From: Sphingomonas sp. Leaf32 | GTDB lineage: Bacteria > Pseudomonadota > Alphaproteobacteria > Sphingomonadales > Sphingomonadaceae | Assembly (NCBI RefSeq): GCF_001421765.1 | Contig: NZ_LMLA01000008.1 | Span: 248,906 to 312,905, forward strand | DNA length: 64,000 bases | Direction of reading: 5' to 3' | In this document: one piece after another, positions 17,983 to 27,110 of the stretch | Numbering within the stretch: position 1 is the first letter of the stretch | How the letters are laid out: every line of letters begins with the position of its first letter | Translations under genes and position numbers: made by a program | The notes under the pieces: model-generated | What the model was told of the DNA's origin: nothing | Databases searched by the model: none | Seen by the model: only the letters and a program-made list of their open reading frames with translations

Positions 17983-18029
17983 CACGCTAGAACGCGGGCA
18001 ACCTTCTCCGGCTGGACGTACAGGAATAC

Positions 18030-18452
18030 ATGCCCCGCAAGATCGACCTCGAAGCGCTGTGTCACCAAAAGGGGCTGCGGATCACCGAGCAACGCCGCGT
18101 CATCGCGCGCGTGCTGTCCGAAGCCGACGACCATCCCGATGTCGAAAAGGTGTATGAGCGCGCGTCGACGATCGATCCGGGCATCTCGATCGCGACCGTG
18201 TATCGCACCGTGCGGCTGTTCGAAGAGGCCGGCATCCTCGACCGCCACGATTTCGGCGACGGCCGCGCGCGCTACGAACCCTCGCCCGAGGCGCATCACG
18301 ACCACCTGATCGATGTCGAGAGCGGCCGGGTGATCGAATTCGTCGATCCCGAGCTGGAACTGCTGCAAAAGCAGATCGCGGAGCGGCTGGGCTTCCGCCT
18401 GGTCGACCACCGCATGGAACTCTACGGCGTCAGCCTCGACCGCAAGGATTGA
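18030..18452 (+). CDS. fur: Fur-family ferric uptake regulator
   Basis: A 140-residue metal-dependent repressor: winged helix (residues 1-80, with GLRITEQRRVIARVL and SIATVYRTVRLF) then the dimerisation domain with the metal-binding HHDH at 89-92. The C-terminal CxxC structural-zinc motifs of gammaproteobacterial Fur are absent, as in many alphaproteobacterial Fur/Mur proteins. Either Fe(II) or Mn(II) could be the co-repressor. It is translationally close to plsC. The mucR-fur pairing is a common sphingomonad order. Confidence 0.92.
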   Translation: MPRKIDLEALCHQKGLRITEQRRVIARVLSEADDHPDVEKVYERASTIDPGISIATVYRTVRLFEEAGILDRHDFGDGRARYEPSPEAHHDHLIDVESGRVIEFVDPELELLQKQIAERLGFRLVDHRMELYGVSLDRKD

Positions 18453-18457
18453 CGGCC

Positions 18458-19222
18458 GTGACGCTGCCCGCGCGGTTGCGGTTGATCGCACGGGCGGGTG
18501 GGATGCTGGCGGCGCTGATCGTCTATCTGATCCTGCATGGCAGTTGGCGGCTGATCGGGCGGCGTTCGCCGTGGCCACCGCGCTTCCTGGGGCGGATCGC
18601 GCACATCGTCGGCGTGCGGACCAAGATCGTCGGATCGCCCGTCCCGCGCGACGTCCTCTATCTCGCCAACCATCAGAGCTGGATCGACATTCTCGCCATC
18701 GCCGGGGCGAGCGGTAGCGCGTTCGTCGCCAAGGGCGAATTGCGCGACGCGCCGCTGGTCGGGTGGCTGTGTACGCTGAACCACACGCTGTTCGTCGATC
18801 GCGGCGACCGGCTGGGCGTTGCGCGGCAGATCGATACGCTGCGCCAGGCGCTGCTGGCCGATCATCCGGTGACGGTGTTTCCCGAAGGCACCACCGCGGC
18901 GCCGGGTGAGTTGCTGCCGTTCAAGGCGGCGCTGCTGGGCGCGATCGACCCGCCGCCGCCGGGACTGCGGGTGCAGCCGGTCTATTGCGACTATGGCGAT
19001 GCGCGCGAAGTAGCGTGGTTGGGCGACGAACCGGGCACGACCAACGCCGCACGGGTATTGGCGCGGCCGGGCCGGATCGGGTTGACCATCCATTTCCTCG
19101 AACCGTTCGACCCGGCGGGCCTGGGGCGCAAGGCCGTCGCGACCCGTGCGCGGGATGCGATCGCGGCGGCGATGGCCAGTACTGCCCATCGCACGTCAAC
19201 TCGAACCGTTCGTCCTGAGTAG
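18458..19222 (+). CDS. plsC: 1-acyl-sn-glycerol-3-phosphate acyltransferase
   Basis: PlsC acylates lysophosphatidic acid to phosphatidic acid at the inner membrane. The 254-residue protein has an N-terminal membrane helix (about 14-30), the catalytic H-x4-D motif in NHQSWID (His72, Asp77) and FPEGTT at 141-146. I chose GTG 18458 because AAGGA sits nine bases upstream; a TTG overlapping the fur stop is too close to that site. The last residues and the stop codon are encoded inside a dispersed repeat (19204-19320), so the natural C-terminus may have been altered by the repeat's insertion. Confidence 0.9.
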   Translation: MTLPARLRLIARAGGMLAALIVYLILHGSWRLIGRRSPWPPRFLGRIAHIVGVRTKIVGSPVPRDVLYLANHQSWIDILAIAGASGSAFVAKGELRDAPLVGWLCTLNHTLFVDRGDRLGVARQIDTLRQALLADHPVTVFPEGTTAAPGELLPFKAALLGAIDPPPPGLRVQPVYCDYGDAREVAWLGDEPGTTNAARVLARPGRIGLTIHFLEPFDPAGLGRKAVATRARDAIAAAMASTAHRTSTRTVRPE

Positions 19223-19320
19223 CCGCTGAGCCTGTCGAAGCGGCGTATCGAAGGACCGTTGCCACAGGTGCTTCGATCGGGTCTTCGACTTCGCTCAGCC
19301 CCTACTCAGCAGCACGAACG
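19204..19320. repeat. Inverted-pair repeat (family 5, copy 1)
   Basis: The sequence GTTCGTCCTGAGTAGC and its inverse face each other around GCTGAGCCTGTCGAAG-like blocks (left arm 19204-19260, right arm 19269-19320). It lies between convergent plsC and an oxidoreductase gene and overlaps the end of plsC. A second inverted pair is at 49001-49120. Confidence 0.8.
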
Positions 19321-19329
19321 GACGGGGCG

Positions 19330-20262
19330 TTATTCGCTGAATTCGCCCATCGTTACCCGCCGGCCAAGCAGAAACGCGTCGTTGACGTGGACGAAGGGCG
19401 ACAGGTCCACATCGCTGGTCCGGTCGCGCAGGCATTCGGCGAAGCGGCGATAGAGCCGGGCATATTCGGGTTCGTCGCCAACATCGACCGCCACCCCATC
19501 CACCGCCATCTGCGACGCGCCCATCGACAGCTTCAGATGGCCGTCATCGGTTTCGACATCGATGTCCCAAGTCTGCGGTCCGGTCTGGTCGAAATCGAAT
19601 TCGACGCGGACCGGGACGCCAGCCGTATCGGTGAAGTCGAGATCGGCGGCGATCGGCGCATCGCGGTTTGACGGAAAACGCAACTCGGCCGTGTCGAGCA
19701 GTAACGGGCGCGGCAGGATGCGGGTGATGACCGACAGCGCATTGATGCCGGGGTCGAACACGCCGATGCCCGGTTCCCAAATCCATGCCTGCCCCGGATG
19801 CCAGACGCGGACATTCTCTTTCCAGTTGACCGCGACGCGGCGGATATTGCGCTGCGTCAGCCATTGCCGCGCCGGCTCCACTGCTGCCGCCTCGCGCGAA
19901 TGCCACGTCGCGAACAGGACCCGCCGTGCGCGTTCGGCGGCGCGGGCGAACGCCTGCGCTTCGGACAGGGTGGCGGCCGGCGGCTTTTCGATCATGACGT
20001 CGAGGCCGTGGTCGAGCGCTTGGCGGATCAGCGACAGCCGCCCGCGCGGCGGCGTGCAGATCGAAATCGCCTGCACGTCCGGCATCGCCGCCATCATGTC
20101 GTCGATCGTCTTGAAGCCGGGTACGCCATCGGGCGGCGTATGGCCGGTGACGGCGGCGACAAGCTCGAAGTCCGGGCTGGCGGCGATGTGCGGGATATGC
20201 TGGTCGCGCGCGATCTTGCCGATGCCGGCCAGCGCGATACGGGTCGGGGAAGCCAACGTCAT
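19330..20262 (-). CDS. Gfo/Idh/MocA oxidoreductase, D-galactose 1-dehydrogenase-like
   Basis: A 310-residue NAD(P)-dependent oxidoreductase with an N-terminal Rossmann fold (RIALAGIGKIARDQHIP) and the family EKP motif (VMIEKPPAAT, catalytic lysine). The closest match I recognise is the galactose/arabinose 1-dehydrogenase subgroup (WKENVRVWHPGQAWIWEPGIGVFDPGINAL), which oxidises the sugar to its lactone in the De Ley-Doudoroff route. ATG 20262 follows AGGAGA. No other sugar gene is adjacent, although a mannanase is encoded at 46.9-47.9 kb. Confidence 0.85.
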   Translation of the reverse strand: MTLASPTRIALAGIGKIARDQHIPHIAASPDFELVAAVTGHTPPDGVPGFKTIDDMMAAMPDVQAISICTPPRGRLSLIRQALDHGLDVMIEKPPAATLSEAQAFARAAERARRVLFATWHSREAAAVEPARQWLTQRNIRRVAVNWKENVRVWHPGQAWIWEPGIGVFDPGINALSVITRILPRPLLLDTAELRFPSNRDAPIAADLDFTDTAGVPVRVEFDFDQTGPQTWDIDVETDDGHLKLSMGASQMAVDGVAVDVGDEPEYARLYRRFAECLRDRTSDVDLSPFVHVNDAFLLGRRVTMGEFSE

Positions 20263-20322
20263 TCTCTCCTGCCGGTTATTTGTCCGACTTATCAAGCCGG
20301 CCACGCCCCCGCAAGCGGCGCG

Positions 20323-21078
20323 TCAGATTCCGTCGGCAACCACATCATGCCCGGAGGCGCGCAGCCGCCCGGCCAGGTCGGCAAGACAGGTGTCGACCAG
20401 CGCCGGATCGGTCGCGCGCACGACGAAATTGGCGCCGGTGCGGCCTTCGCGGAAAAATGGATAGCTACCGATCGCCACACCGTCATGCGCCCGCTCGACC
20501 TCGCGCAGTGTGCCTGCGACCTCGCTCTCGCCGACCCAGCAGCCGATCGTTCCGGAGACGACCGGCAGGCCACCCTCCAGCGTACCGGTCAGGCTGTCGA
20601 GCATCGCCGCCGCGATATGGGGCACGCCGGCCATGACGAAGATGTTGCCGATATGGATGCCCGGCGCGCCCGACATGCGGTTCTCGATCAGCTCGCCCCC
20701 TTCCGGCACCCGCGCCATGCGCAGGCGGGCGTCGGTCAGCCCGCCGCGCGTTTCGTAATAGGCTTCGAGGATCGCGCGGGCGCGGGGATGGACGATTACC
20801 GGCACGCCCAGCGCCGCCGCGATCGAATCAACGGTGATGTCGTCATGCGTCGGCCCGATGCCGCCGGTGGTGAACAGATAGTCGTTGCGCGCGCGCAAGC
20901 TGTTCACCGCCTCCACGATCGCTTCCTCGCGGTCGGCGACGACGCGCACTTCCGACAGGCGGATGCCCTGGACGTTCAGCCACGTCGCCAGTTGCGCGAC
21001 ATTCCTGTCCTGCGTCCGGCCGGAGAGGATTTCATCCCCGATGACGAGCAGGGCGGCGGTCCAGATGCGGTCGGTCAT
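20323..21078 (-). CDS. CinA-like molybdopterin-binding-domain protein
   Basis: A 251-residue protein matching the N-terminal CinA/MoaB-like domain: ALLVIGDEILSGRTQDRN at the start and LFTTGGIGPTHDDIT in the middle. The C-terminal nicotinamide-nucleotide amidase domain of full CinA is absent, so this is the short single-domain type, sometimes linked to ADP-ribose pyrophosphatase activity. It is divergent from map, with 62 bp between their starts. Its in vivo role is unclear. Confidence 0.88.
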   Translation of the reverse strand: MTDRIWTAALLVIGDEILSGRTQDRNVAQLATWLNVQGIRLSEVRVVADREEAIVEAVNSLRARNDYLFTTGGIGPTHDDITVDSIAAALGVPVIVHPRARAILEAYYETRGGLTDARLRMARVPEGGELIENRMSGAPGIHIGNIFVMAGVPHIAAAMLDSLTGTLEGGLPVVSGTIGCWVGESEVAGTLREVERAHDGVAIGSYPFFREGRTGANFVVRATDPALVDTCLADLAGRLRASGHDVVADGI

Positions 21079-21140
21079 GCCTTCGCATAGCGTGGGCACG
21101 CGCCCTCGCCTAGCGCCCGATCCTTGCCTATATGGGCATG

Positions 21141-21968
21141 ATGACCGACTATCAGACCGTCACCGCCGATATGCCGCTCGCCCGGACCGGCGCAATCAAG
21201 CTGCACGATGCCGCCGGATTCGAAGGGATGCGCCGTGCCGGCCGCCTCGCCGCGCATATCCTCGACGAAATCACGCCGCATGTCGTGCCGGGCGTCACCA
21301 CCGCCGAGCTGGACGCGATCATCTTTGGCCTGATGCGCGAGGGCGACGCCGTGCCCGCCACGCTCGGCTATCGCGGCTATGCCCATTCGACCTGCATCTC
21401 GATCAACCATGTCGTGTGCCACGGCATCCCGTCGGACCGGACGCTCAAGGACGGCGACATCGCCAATATCGACGTGACGCCGCTGCTCGACGGCTGGCAC
21501 GGCGATAGTAGCCGCACCTATCTGGTCGGCAATGTTCCGATCAAGGCGCGCAAGCTGGTCGACGTGACCTATGAATGCCTGATGCTCGGCATCGAACAGG
21601 CGAAGCCGGGCAACCGGATGGGCGACGTGGCGCACGCGATCCAGCGCCATGCCGAGGCGCATCGCTATGGCGTCGTCCGCGATTTCTGTGGCCATGGCCT
21701 GGGCCAGTTGTTCCACGACGCGCCCGAGGTGATCCATGCAGGCCGTCCCGGCACCGGGCCGGAGCTGCGGCCCGGCATGTTCTTCACCATCGAACCGATG
21801 ATTAATATCGGCCGGCCCGACGTGAAGATGCTCGACGATGGCTGGACGGCGGTCACGCGCGACCGGTCGCTGTCGGCGCAGTTCGAGCATTCGATCGGCA
21901 TCACCGAAGACGGGTGCGAAATCTTTACGCTCAGTCCCAAGGGCCTCACCAGGCCGCCGTATCTGTAA
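21141..21968 (+). CDS. map: Methionine aminopeptidase, type I
   Basis: Map removes the initiator methionine from nascent proteins. The 275-residue protein has the five metal ligands of the pita-bread fold: Asp111, Asp122, His185, Glu218 and Glu249, with the substrate histidine in STCISINHVVCHG (His90). Three in-frame ATGs (21132, 21138, 21141) compete, and 21141 (MTDYQTV) matches the family best. It is followed by a gap full of palindromes and then by glnK. Confidence 0.94.
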   Translation: MTDYQTVTADMPLARTGAIKLHDAAGFEGMRRAGRLAAHILDEITPHVVPGVTTAELDAIIFGLMREGDAVPATLGYRGYAHSTCISINHVVCHGIPSDRTLKDGDIANIDVTPLLDGWHGDSSRTYLVGNVPIKARKLVDVTYECLMLGIEQAKPGNRMGDVAHAIQRHAEAHRYGVVRDFCGHGLGQLFHDAPEVIHAGRPGTGPELRPGMFFTIEPMINIGRPDVKMLDDGWTAVTRDRSLSAQFEHSIGITEDGCEIFTLSPKGLTRPPYL

Positions 21969-21987
21969 CCGAGTCGAAACAGACGTC

Positions 21988-22066
21988 ATCCCAGCGCAGG
22001 CTGGGATCTCCCCGTGGCAGCACGCAGCACCTACCACCGGGATGCCCCAGCCTGCGCTAGGGCGAC
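21988..22066. repeat. Inverted-pair repeat (family 6, copy 1)
   Basis: ATCCCAGC-GCAG-GCTGGGAT (21988-22007) is a perfect 8-bp hairpin, and an inverse half-copy lies at about 22044-22066. It sits behind map. Related sequences are at 24301-24328 and 41148-41230. Confidence 0.65.
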
Positions 22067-22187
22067 GCTGGCGGCTTGGCAGGACGACCCCGCTCCTGCC
22101 CAAAAAACCAGCACCCTGCCCCTTCGCTGGGCAATATCGACAGCCCCGGTCAAATCCCCGATGATCGTATCCAAGGCGAATCGCCGG

Positions 22188-22204
22188 TTGGCACGGTAAT
22201 TGTT
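22188..22204 (+). promoter_or_regulatory. Sigma-54 type promoter for glnK-glnA
   Basis: TTGGCACGGTAATTGTT has the -24 element TTGGCACG, the required four-base spacer and a -12 element TTGTT that differs from TTGCT at one base. It lies 58 bp before the P-II start. It fits RpoN- and NtrC-dependent expression under nitrogen limitation. No clear NtrC sites were seen upstream. Confidence 0.65.
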
Positions 22205-22207
22205 TAA

Positions 22208-22600
<393 letters not shown>

Positions 22601-22630
22601 CGCAACGCAGCATTATTTCGAATCATGGGG

Positions 22631-22660
22631 CGTTCCGGGGCGTTTGATTGCGCCGGAGCG
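22631..22660 (+). promoter_or_regulatory. Hairpin in the glnB-glnA spacer
   Basis: CGTTCCGG and CCGGAGCG can pair, extended by GGCG/CGCC contacts, around TTTGATT. It lies between the two genes and ends 30 bp before glnA. It could attenuate or stabilise the shared transcript. It does not match a riboswitch I know. Confidence 0.35.
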
Positions 22661-22690
22661 TGGGGTTTAATCCAGAAAGGGCAGTTTCCG

Positions 22691-24103
22691 ATGGCTACTA
22701 CCGCCAGCACCATCCTGAAGCGGATCAAGGACGAAGAGATCGAGTGGATCGACCTTCGCTTCACCGATCCCAAGGGCAAGTGGCAGCACCTGACCATGGT
22801 CGCGTCGATCCTGGGCGATGACGAGCTGACCGACGGCCTGATGTTCGACGGTTCGTCGATCGAGGGCTGGAAGGCGATCAACGAATCGGACATGGTGCTG
22901 AAGCCCGATCTGGACGCAGTGTATACCGATCCGTTCTCGGCCACCCCGATGCTGGTCATCTTCTGCGACGTGGTCGAGCCGTCGACCGGCGAACTCTATG
23001 CCCGCGACCCGCGTTCGACCGCGAAGCGCGCCGAGGCGTATCTGAAGACCACCGGCATCGGCGACACCGTCTATGTCGGGCCGGAAGCCGAATTCTTCAT
23101 GTTCGACGATGTCCGGTTCGAAAACAGCTATTCGACCAGCTATTACAAGATCGACGACATCGAACTGCCGGGCAATTCGGGTCGCGAATATGAAGCCGGC
23201 AACATGGGCCACCGCCCGCGCGCCAAGGGCGGCTACTTCCCGGTCGCGCCGGTCGACAGCGCCGTCGACATCCGTGGCGAAATGGTCACCACGATGCTCG
23301 AGATGGGCCTGCCCTGCGACAAGCATCACCACGAAGTCGCCGCCGCGCAGCACGAGCTGGGCCTGACCTTCGGCACGCTGACCACGACCGCCGACCGGAT
23401 GCAGATCTACAAGTATGTCGTGCATCAGGTTGCGCACGCCTATGGCAAGACCGCGACGTTCATGCCGAAGCCGATCAAGGAAGATAACGGCTCGGGGATG
23501 CACACCCACTTCTCGATCTGGAACGGCGGCAACCCGCTGTTCGCCGGCGACGGCTATGCCGGCCTGTCGGACATGTGCCTGTATTTCATCGGCGGTATCA
23601 TCAAGCACGCCAAGTCGGTGAACGCCTTCACCAACCCGACAACCAACAGCTACAAGCGCCTGGTCCCGGGCTATGAAGCGCCGGTGCTGCTCGCCTATTC
23701 GGCGCGCAACCGGTCGGCGTCGTGCCGCATCCCGTACGGCACCGGTCCGAAGTCGAAGCGCGTCGAAGTCCGCTTCCCCGACGCGATGGCCAACCCCTAT
23801 CTCGCCTATGCGGCACTGATGATGGCCGGTCTCGACGGCATCCAGAACAAGATCCATCCGGGCGAGGCGATGGACAAGAACCTGTACGACCTGCCGCCGG
23901 CAGAACTCGCGCAGGTCCCGACCGTCTGCGGTTCGCTCCGCGAAGCGCTCGACAGCCTCGAAGCCGATCACGACTATCTGCTGAAGGGCGACGTGTTCTC
24001 GAAGGACCAGATCGAGGCCTATGTCGAGATCAAGCGCGGCGAAGTGGCACGGTGGGAAATGACCCCGAGCCCGGTCGAGTATGATATGTACTACAGCGCG
24101 TAA
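22691..24103 (+). CDS. glnA: Glutamine synthetase, type I
   Basis: GlnA makes glutamine from glutamate, ammonia and ATP and is the main entry for ammonium. The 470-residue protein has the GSI family blocks: [11 protein letters not shown], the metal-site [21 protein letters not shown], the ATP-site NGSGMHTH, and [10 protein letters not shown]. The adenylylation loop NLYDLPP carries Tyr399, so activity should respond to GlnE and P-II. A good AGAAAGGG site precedes ATG 22691. Four hairpins and a T-run terminator follow. Confidence 0.97.
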   Translation: MATTASTILKRIKDEEIEWIDLRFTDPKGKWQHLTMVASILGDDELTDGLMFDGSSIEGWKAINESDMVLKPDLDAVYTDPFSATPMLVIFCDVVEPSTGELYARDPRSTAKRAEAYLKTTGIGDTVYVGPEAEFFMFDDVRFENSYSTSYYKIDDIELPGNSGREYEAGNMGHRPRAKGGYFPVAPVDSAVDIRGEMVTTMLEMGLPCDKHHHEVAAAQHELGLTFGTLTTTADRMQIYKYVVHQVAHAYGKTATFMPKPIKEDNGSGMHTHFSIWNGGNPLFAGDGYAGLSDMCLYFIGGIIKHAKSVNAFTNPTTNSYKRLVPGYEAPVLLAYSARNRSASCRIPYGTGPKSKRVEVRFPDAMANPYLAYAALMMAGLDGIQNKIHPGEAMDKNLYDLPPAELAQVPTVCGSLREALDSLEADHDYLLKGDVFSKDQIEAYVEIKRGEVARWEMTPSPVEYDMYYSA

Positions 24104-24204
24104 GGTTGCCGTGCCGGCAACCGGTGGCACGCAAGCGTGCCACAGTCGCTGTCGGCCGGCCTCGCCGAACCGGCGAGGACCGACGACGTGGCTTCGCCAC
24201 GTCG
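24104..24204 (+). repeat. Chain of four perfect hairpins behind glnA
   Basis: Four consecutive stem-loops start at the base after the glnA stop: 24104-24122 (7-bp stem GGTTGCC), 24124-24143 (9-bp stem GTGGCACGC), 24160-24178 (8-bp stem CCTCGCCG with an outer GTCGG/CCGAC pairing) and 24184-24204 (8-bp stem CGACGTGG, loop CTTCG). All stems are perfect. They belong to the 3' untranslated region ahead of the terminator and may protect the mRNA or bind a protein. Confidence 0.7.
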
Positions 24205-24218
24205 CGCTGAGGTTGGAG

Positions 24219-24253
24219 AAAGGCGTCGGGCGCATGTCCCGGCGCCTTTTTTT
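24219..24253 (+). terminator. Rho-independent terminator of glnB-glnA
   Basis: GGCGTCGGG and CCCGGCGCC form a 9-bp stem (one G-T pair) around CGCATGT, followed by seven T. It is the clearest intrinsic terminator in the window. Confidence 0.9.
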
Positions 24254-24300
24254 CTTAAGCATTGGGCAAATGGCGGGATACCCCCTTCCCTCCACACCAA

Positions 24301-24540
24301 CGTCGTCCCAGCGCAGGCTGGGATCTCCTTGTGGAAGCTCACCGCATCAGCCACAAAAGGCCCCAGCCTTCGGTGAGGTGGTGATAGGGTGACGGGACGT
24401 CTCGCTATACGCCGTTGCGCCGGTCCGGTCGCGGCCGAGTTTCTCGCGACTGCACTAACTTCAACAGAGCCTTGCGCCGGGGTACTCCTTACGTACGGCG
24501 ACTGAGAAGAAGAAGCGGGACCCCGGATCAAGTCCGGGGT
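24301..24540. repeat. Repeat remnants in the gap before a phosphatase gene
   Basis: The region holds a family 6 copy (GCGCAGGCTGGGATCTC, 24301-24328), part of its inverse near 24360, and a family 4 hairpin ACCCCGGA-TCAAG-TCCGGGGT (24520-24540). No gene is supported between 24254 and 24673. Confidence 0.55.
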
Positions 24541-24673
24541 GACGGGTGGGGTAGGTATAGCGAACAACACCAGCGGCGTCCGCGACGGAACCGAACGCCC
24601 CATCGCCTGCCACACAAACGTCACATCCCCATGGTCAAGAACCAGCAACCACCCGCCACAGGAATCGCCGCCC

Positions 24674-25624
24674 ATGACCGTCCTCCTCGACCGCCGCACC
24701 TTGCTCGGCGGATTCGCTCTCGGCGCCGCCACCCTGTCGGTCGCGCCGGTGCAGGCGCGCGGCGGCAAAGGGTGCACCTTTGCGGTATTGGGCGACTGGG
24801 GCCGCGATACGCCCGAACAGCATCACGTCGCCGCGGCGATGGGCCGCACCGCAGCGGCAGCGCAGAGCGATTTCGTGCTGGCGATCGGCGACAATTTCTA
24901 CAGCGACGGCGTGACCTCCATCGATGATCCGCTGTGGCAGTCGGTGTTCGAGGGCGTCTATACCCACCCCGCCTTGCAGGTGCCGTGGTATGCGCTGCTC
25001 GGCAATCACGACTATCGCGGCAATCCGCAGGCACAGATCGACTATGCGAAACGCAGCAAAAGGTGGCGGATGCCGGCGCGCTATTATCAGGTCGCCGACG
25101 CGTCGCTCGCGCGGGCGGATACGGAATTATTCGCGATCGACACCTCGCCCTTCGTCGAGCGCTATCGCACCAATGACGGCATGATCGGCAGCAACACCCG
25201 GTCGCAGGATACCGCCAAGCAACTCGCGTGGCTGGACCATGCGCTGTCGCAGTCGCAGGCGAAGTGGAAGATCGTGACCGGCCACCATCCGATCCGGTCG
25301 GGCGGCAGCGGCCATGGCGACCAGCCGGAGATCATCGCGCAGGTGCTGCCGATCCTGAACCGGTACGGCGTACAAGCTTATATCGCCGGTCACGACCATG
25401 ACCTGCAGCATATCCGCCGTGACGGCATCGACATGATCCAGTGTGGCGGCGGCATGGAAGCACGCCCGGTCGCGGCGGTCGAGGGCACCCGCTTCTGCCG
25501 CGCGGCCGCCGGGTTCGGCATGGTGCAGATCGCAGGCGACCTGTTGTCGTTCGACCTGCGCGACGAACGCGGGGCCAGCCTCTACAACGCGTCGATCCCG
25601 GTCCGCGCCCGCGTTACGGCATGA
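24674..25624 (+). CDS. Tat-exported purple acid phosphatase-like metallophosphoesterase
   Basis: A 316-residue calcineurin-fold phosphatase of the tartrate-resistant (ACP5-like) type. The N-terminus DRRTLLGGFALG is a twin-arginine signal (Arg7, Arg8) with cleavage expected near residue 29. The dinuclear metal ligands are clear: Asp41 (LGDWG), Asp73 with Tyr76 (IGDNFY), Asn111-His112 (GNHDYRG), His204/205 (TGHHPIRSG) and GHDHD at 239-243. Tyr76 suggests the Fe(III)-tyrosinate form. It probably releases phosphate from organic esters in the periplasm. Its 3' end overlaps the convergent transporter gene by 11 bp. Confidence 0.9.
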   Translation: MTVLLDRRTLLGGFALGAATLSVAPVQARGGKGCTFAVLGDWGRDTPEQHHVAAAMGRTAAAAQSDFVLAIGDNFYSDGVTSIDDPLWQSVFEGVYTHPALQVPWYALLGNHDYRGNPQAQIDYAKRSKRWRMPARYYQVADASLARADTELFAIDTSPFVERYRTNDGMIGSNTRSQDTAKQLAWLDHALSQSQAKWKIVTGHHPIRSGGSGHGDQPEIIAQVLPILNRYGVQAYIAGHDHDLQHIRRDGIDMIQCGGGMEARPVAAVEGTRFCRAAAGFGMVQIAGDLLSFDLRDERGASLYNASIPVRARVTA

Positions 25625-27038
25625 CCGGCGGCATATAGGGCAGCGTAAAGGCCAGCGCCCAGAGCAGGAACAGCACCAGCGGCAGGTGGACAACCAGCTG
25701 GAGGAAGCTGAACCCGACGATGTCGCGCGCCTTCAGCCCAAGGATGCCGAGCAACGGCAGCATCCAGAACGGGTTGATGAGGTTCGGCAGCGCTTCGGAC
25801 GCGTTATAGATCTGCACCGCCCAGCCGAGATGGACTTGCAGGTCGTTCGCCGCCTGCATGACATAGGGCGCCTCCAGCAGCCATTTGCCGCCGCCCGAGG
25901 GGATGAAGAAGCCGAGGATCGCCGAATAGACACCCATTGTGAGCGGAAACGTCTCGGTCGTGTTCAGCGAGACGAAGGCATGGGCGACGACGTCGGACAG
26001 GGTCGATCCGTCGGCGCTTTTCGCGGTCGTCATCATCGCGGCGATCGCGGCGTAGAAGGGATATTGGATCAGGATGCCGGCGGTCGACGGCACCGACCGG
26101 GCCAACGCGTTCAGGAAACGCCTGGGCCGCCAATGCAGCACCAGCCCGGCCATCAGGAACAGGAAATTATAGGTGTTGAGGTTGGAGATGGCGATCATCC
26201 ACGACTGCCGCGCAAACTCCTGCAGCAGCCAGCCGGCCGCCAGCAGCCCGATGAGCACGGTCAGCAGCGGGGCATGTTCCAGCCATTCGCCGGGCTGGGT
26301 CCGGGGCGGCAGGGCGTCGTCCTGGCGCGCGGGATCGATCCCCATGTCCTGCGCCGTCACCGCGGTGTCGCGACCGGGGGCCGACGCGATCGCGATCACC
26401 GTCGACACGATCACCAGGATCGCGGCGATCAGCATCGATTGCCACAGGAAGATCGTCTGGCTGAACGGGATGACGCCAGTGATCGGCAACAGCCCGGGCG
26501 GCAGGCTGGCCGGGTTCGCCTGTAGCTGGGCCGAGGAGGATGACAGCCCCATCGCCCAGGTCGCGCCGAGACCCAGATAGGCCGCCGCTCCGCCTGCGCG
26601 GTAATCCATCCGCAATTCGGTCCGCCGCGCCAGGGCGCGGGTCAGCAGGCCGCCGAAGATCAGGCTCAACCCCCAGCTCAGCAGCGAGGACAGCATCGTC
26701 GCGATGGCGATCAGGCCGATCGCCCCGCGCCCGCTGTTCGGGATCAGCGCCAGACGGTCGATCAGCCGCTGCATCGGTGCCGAGGTCGCGACGACATAGC
26801 CGCCGATCGTCACGAACGCCATCTGCATGGTGAACGGGATCAGCGTCCAGAAGCCGTCGCCGAAGCTCCTGGTCACGGCCGCGACCGGCGCACCATGGGC
26901 CAGCACCGCGACCGCGACGACGACGACCGCCAGCGCCACGAACACGAACGCGTCGGGAAACCAGCGTTCGGCCCAGGCGGTGAAGCGCAGCGCGATCCGG
27001 GCGAGGCGTCCATCAACGGCAGGGGCAGCAGCGGGCAT
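25614..27038 (-). CDS. Short-chain fatty acid transporter, AtoE family
   Basis: A 474-residue membrane protein with about twelve hydrophobic segments, matching the AtoE family that imports butyrate and acetoacetate-type acids. Characteristic stretches are SSLLSWGLSLIFGGLL, ATWAMGLSSSSAQLQAN and GFFIPSGGGKWLLEAPYVM. No ato catabolic genes are next to it. Its stop overlaps the convergent phosphatase, so antisense transcription between the two is likely. A CoA-pathway cluster at the right edge of the window is unlinked. Confidence 0.9.
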   Translation of the reverse strand: MPAAAPAVDGRLARIALRFTAWAERWFPDAFVFVALAVVVVAVAVLAHGAPVAAVTRSFGDGFWTLIPFTMQMAFVTIGGYVVATSAPMQRLIDRLALIPNSGRGAIGLIAIATMLSSLLSWGLSLIFGGLLTRALARRTELRMDYRAGGAAAYLGLGATWAMGLSSSSAQLQANPASLPPGLLPITGVIPFSQTIFLWQSMLIAAILVIVSTVIAIASAPGRDTAVTAQDMGIDPARQDDALPPRTQPGEWLEHAPLLTVLIGLLAAGWLLQEFARQSWMIAISNLNTYNFLFLMAGLVLHWRPRRFLNALARSVPSTAGILIQYPFYAAIAAMMTTAKSADGSTLSDVVAHAFVSLNTTETFPLTMGVYSAILGFFIPSGGGKWLLEAPYVMQAANDLQVHLGWAVQIYNASEALPNLINPFWMLPLLGILGLKARDIVGFSFLQLVVHLPLVLFLLWALAFTLPYMPPVMP

Positions 27039-27110
27039 CGGCGTCTCCGGTGGTTCGGACGTTATACGAACCGCCGAACCAATCGTTGCGCAGCCGGTTC
27101 GACCGGACGC

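Noticed and set aside
24104..24204. Hairpin chain as a tRNA or riboswitch
   Set aside because: No cloverleaf, no CCA or T-loop consensus, and it follows rather than precedes a gene.
22667..24295. A 542-residue minus-strand frame
   Set aside because: Antisense to glnA, whose identity is certain.
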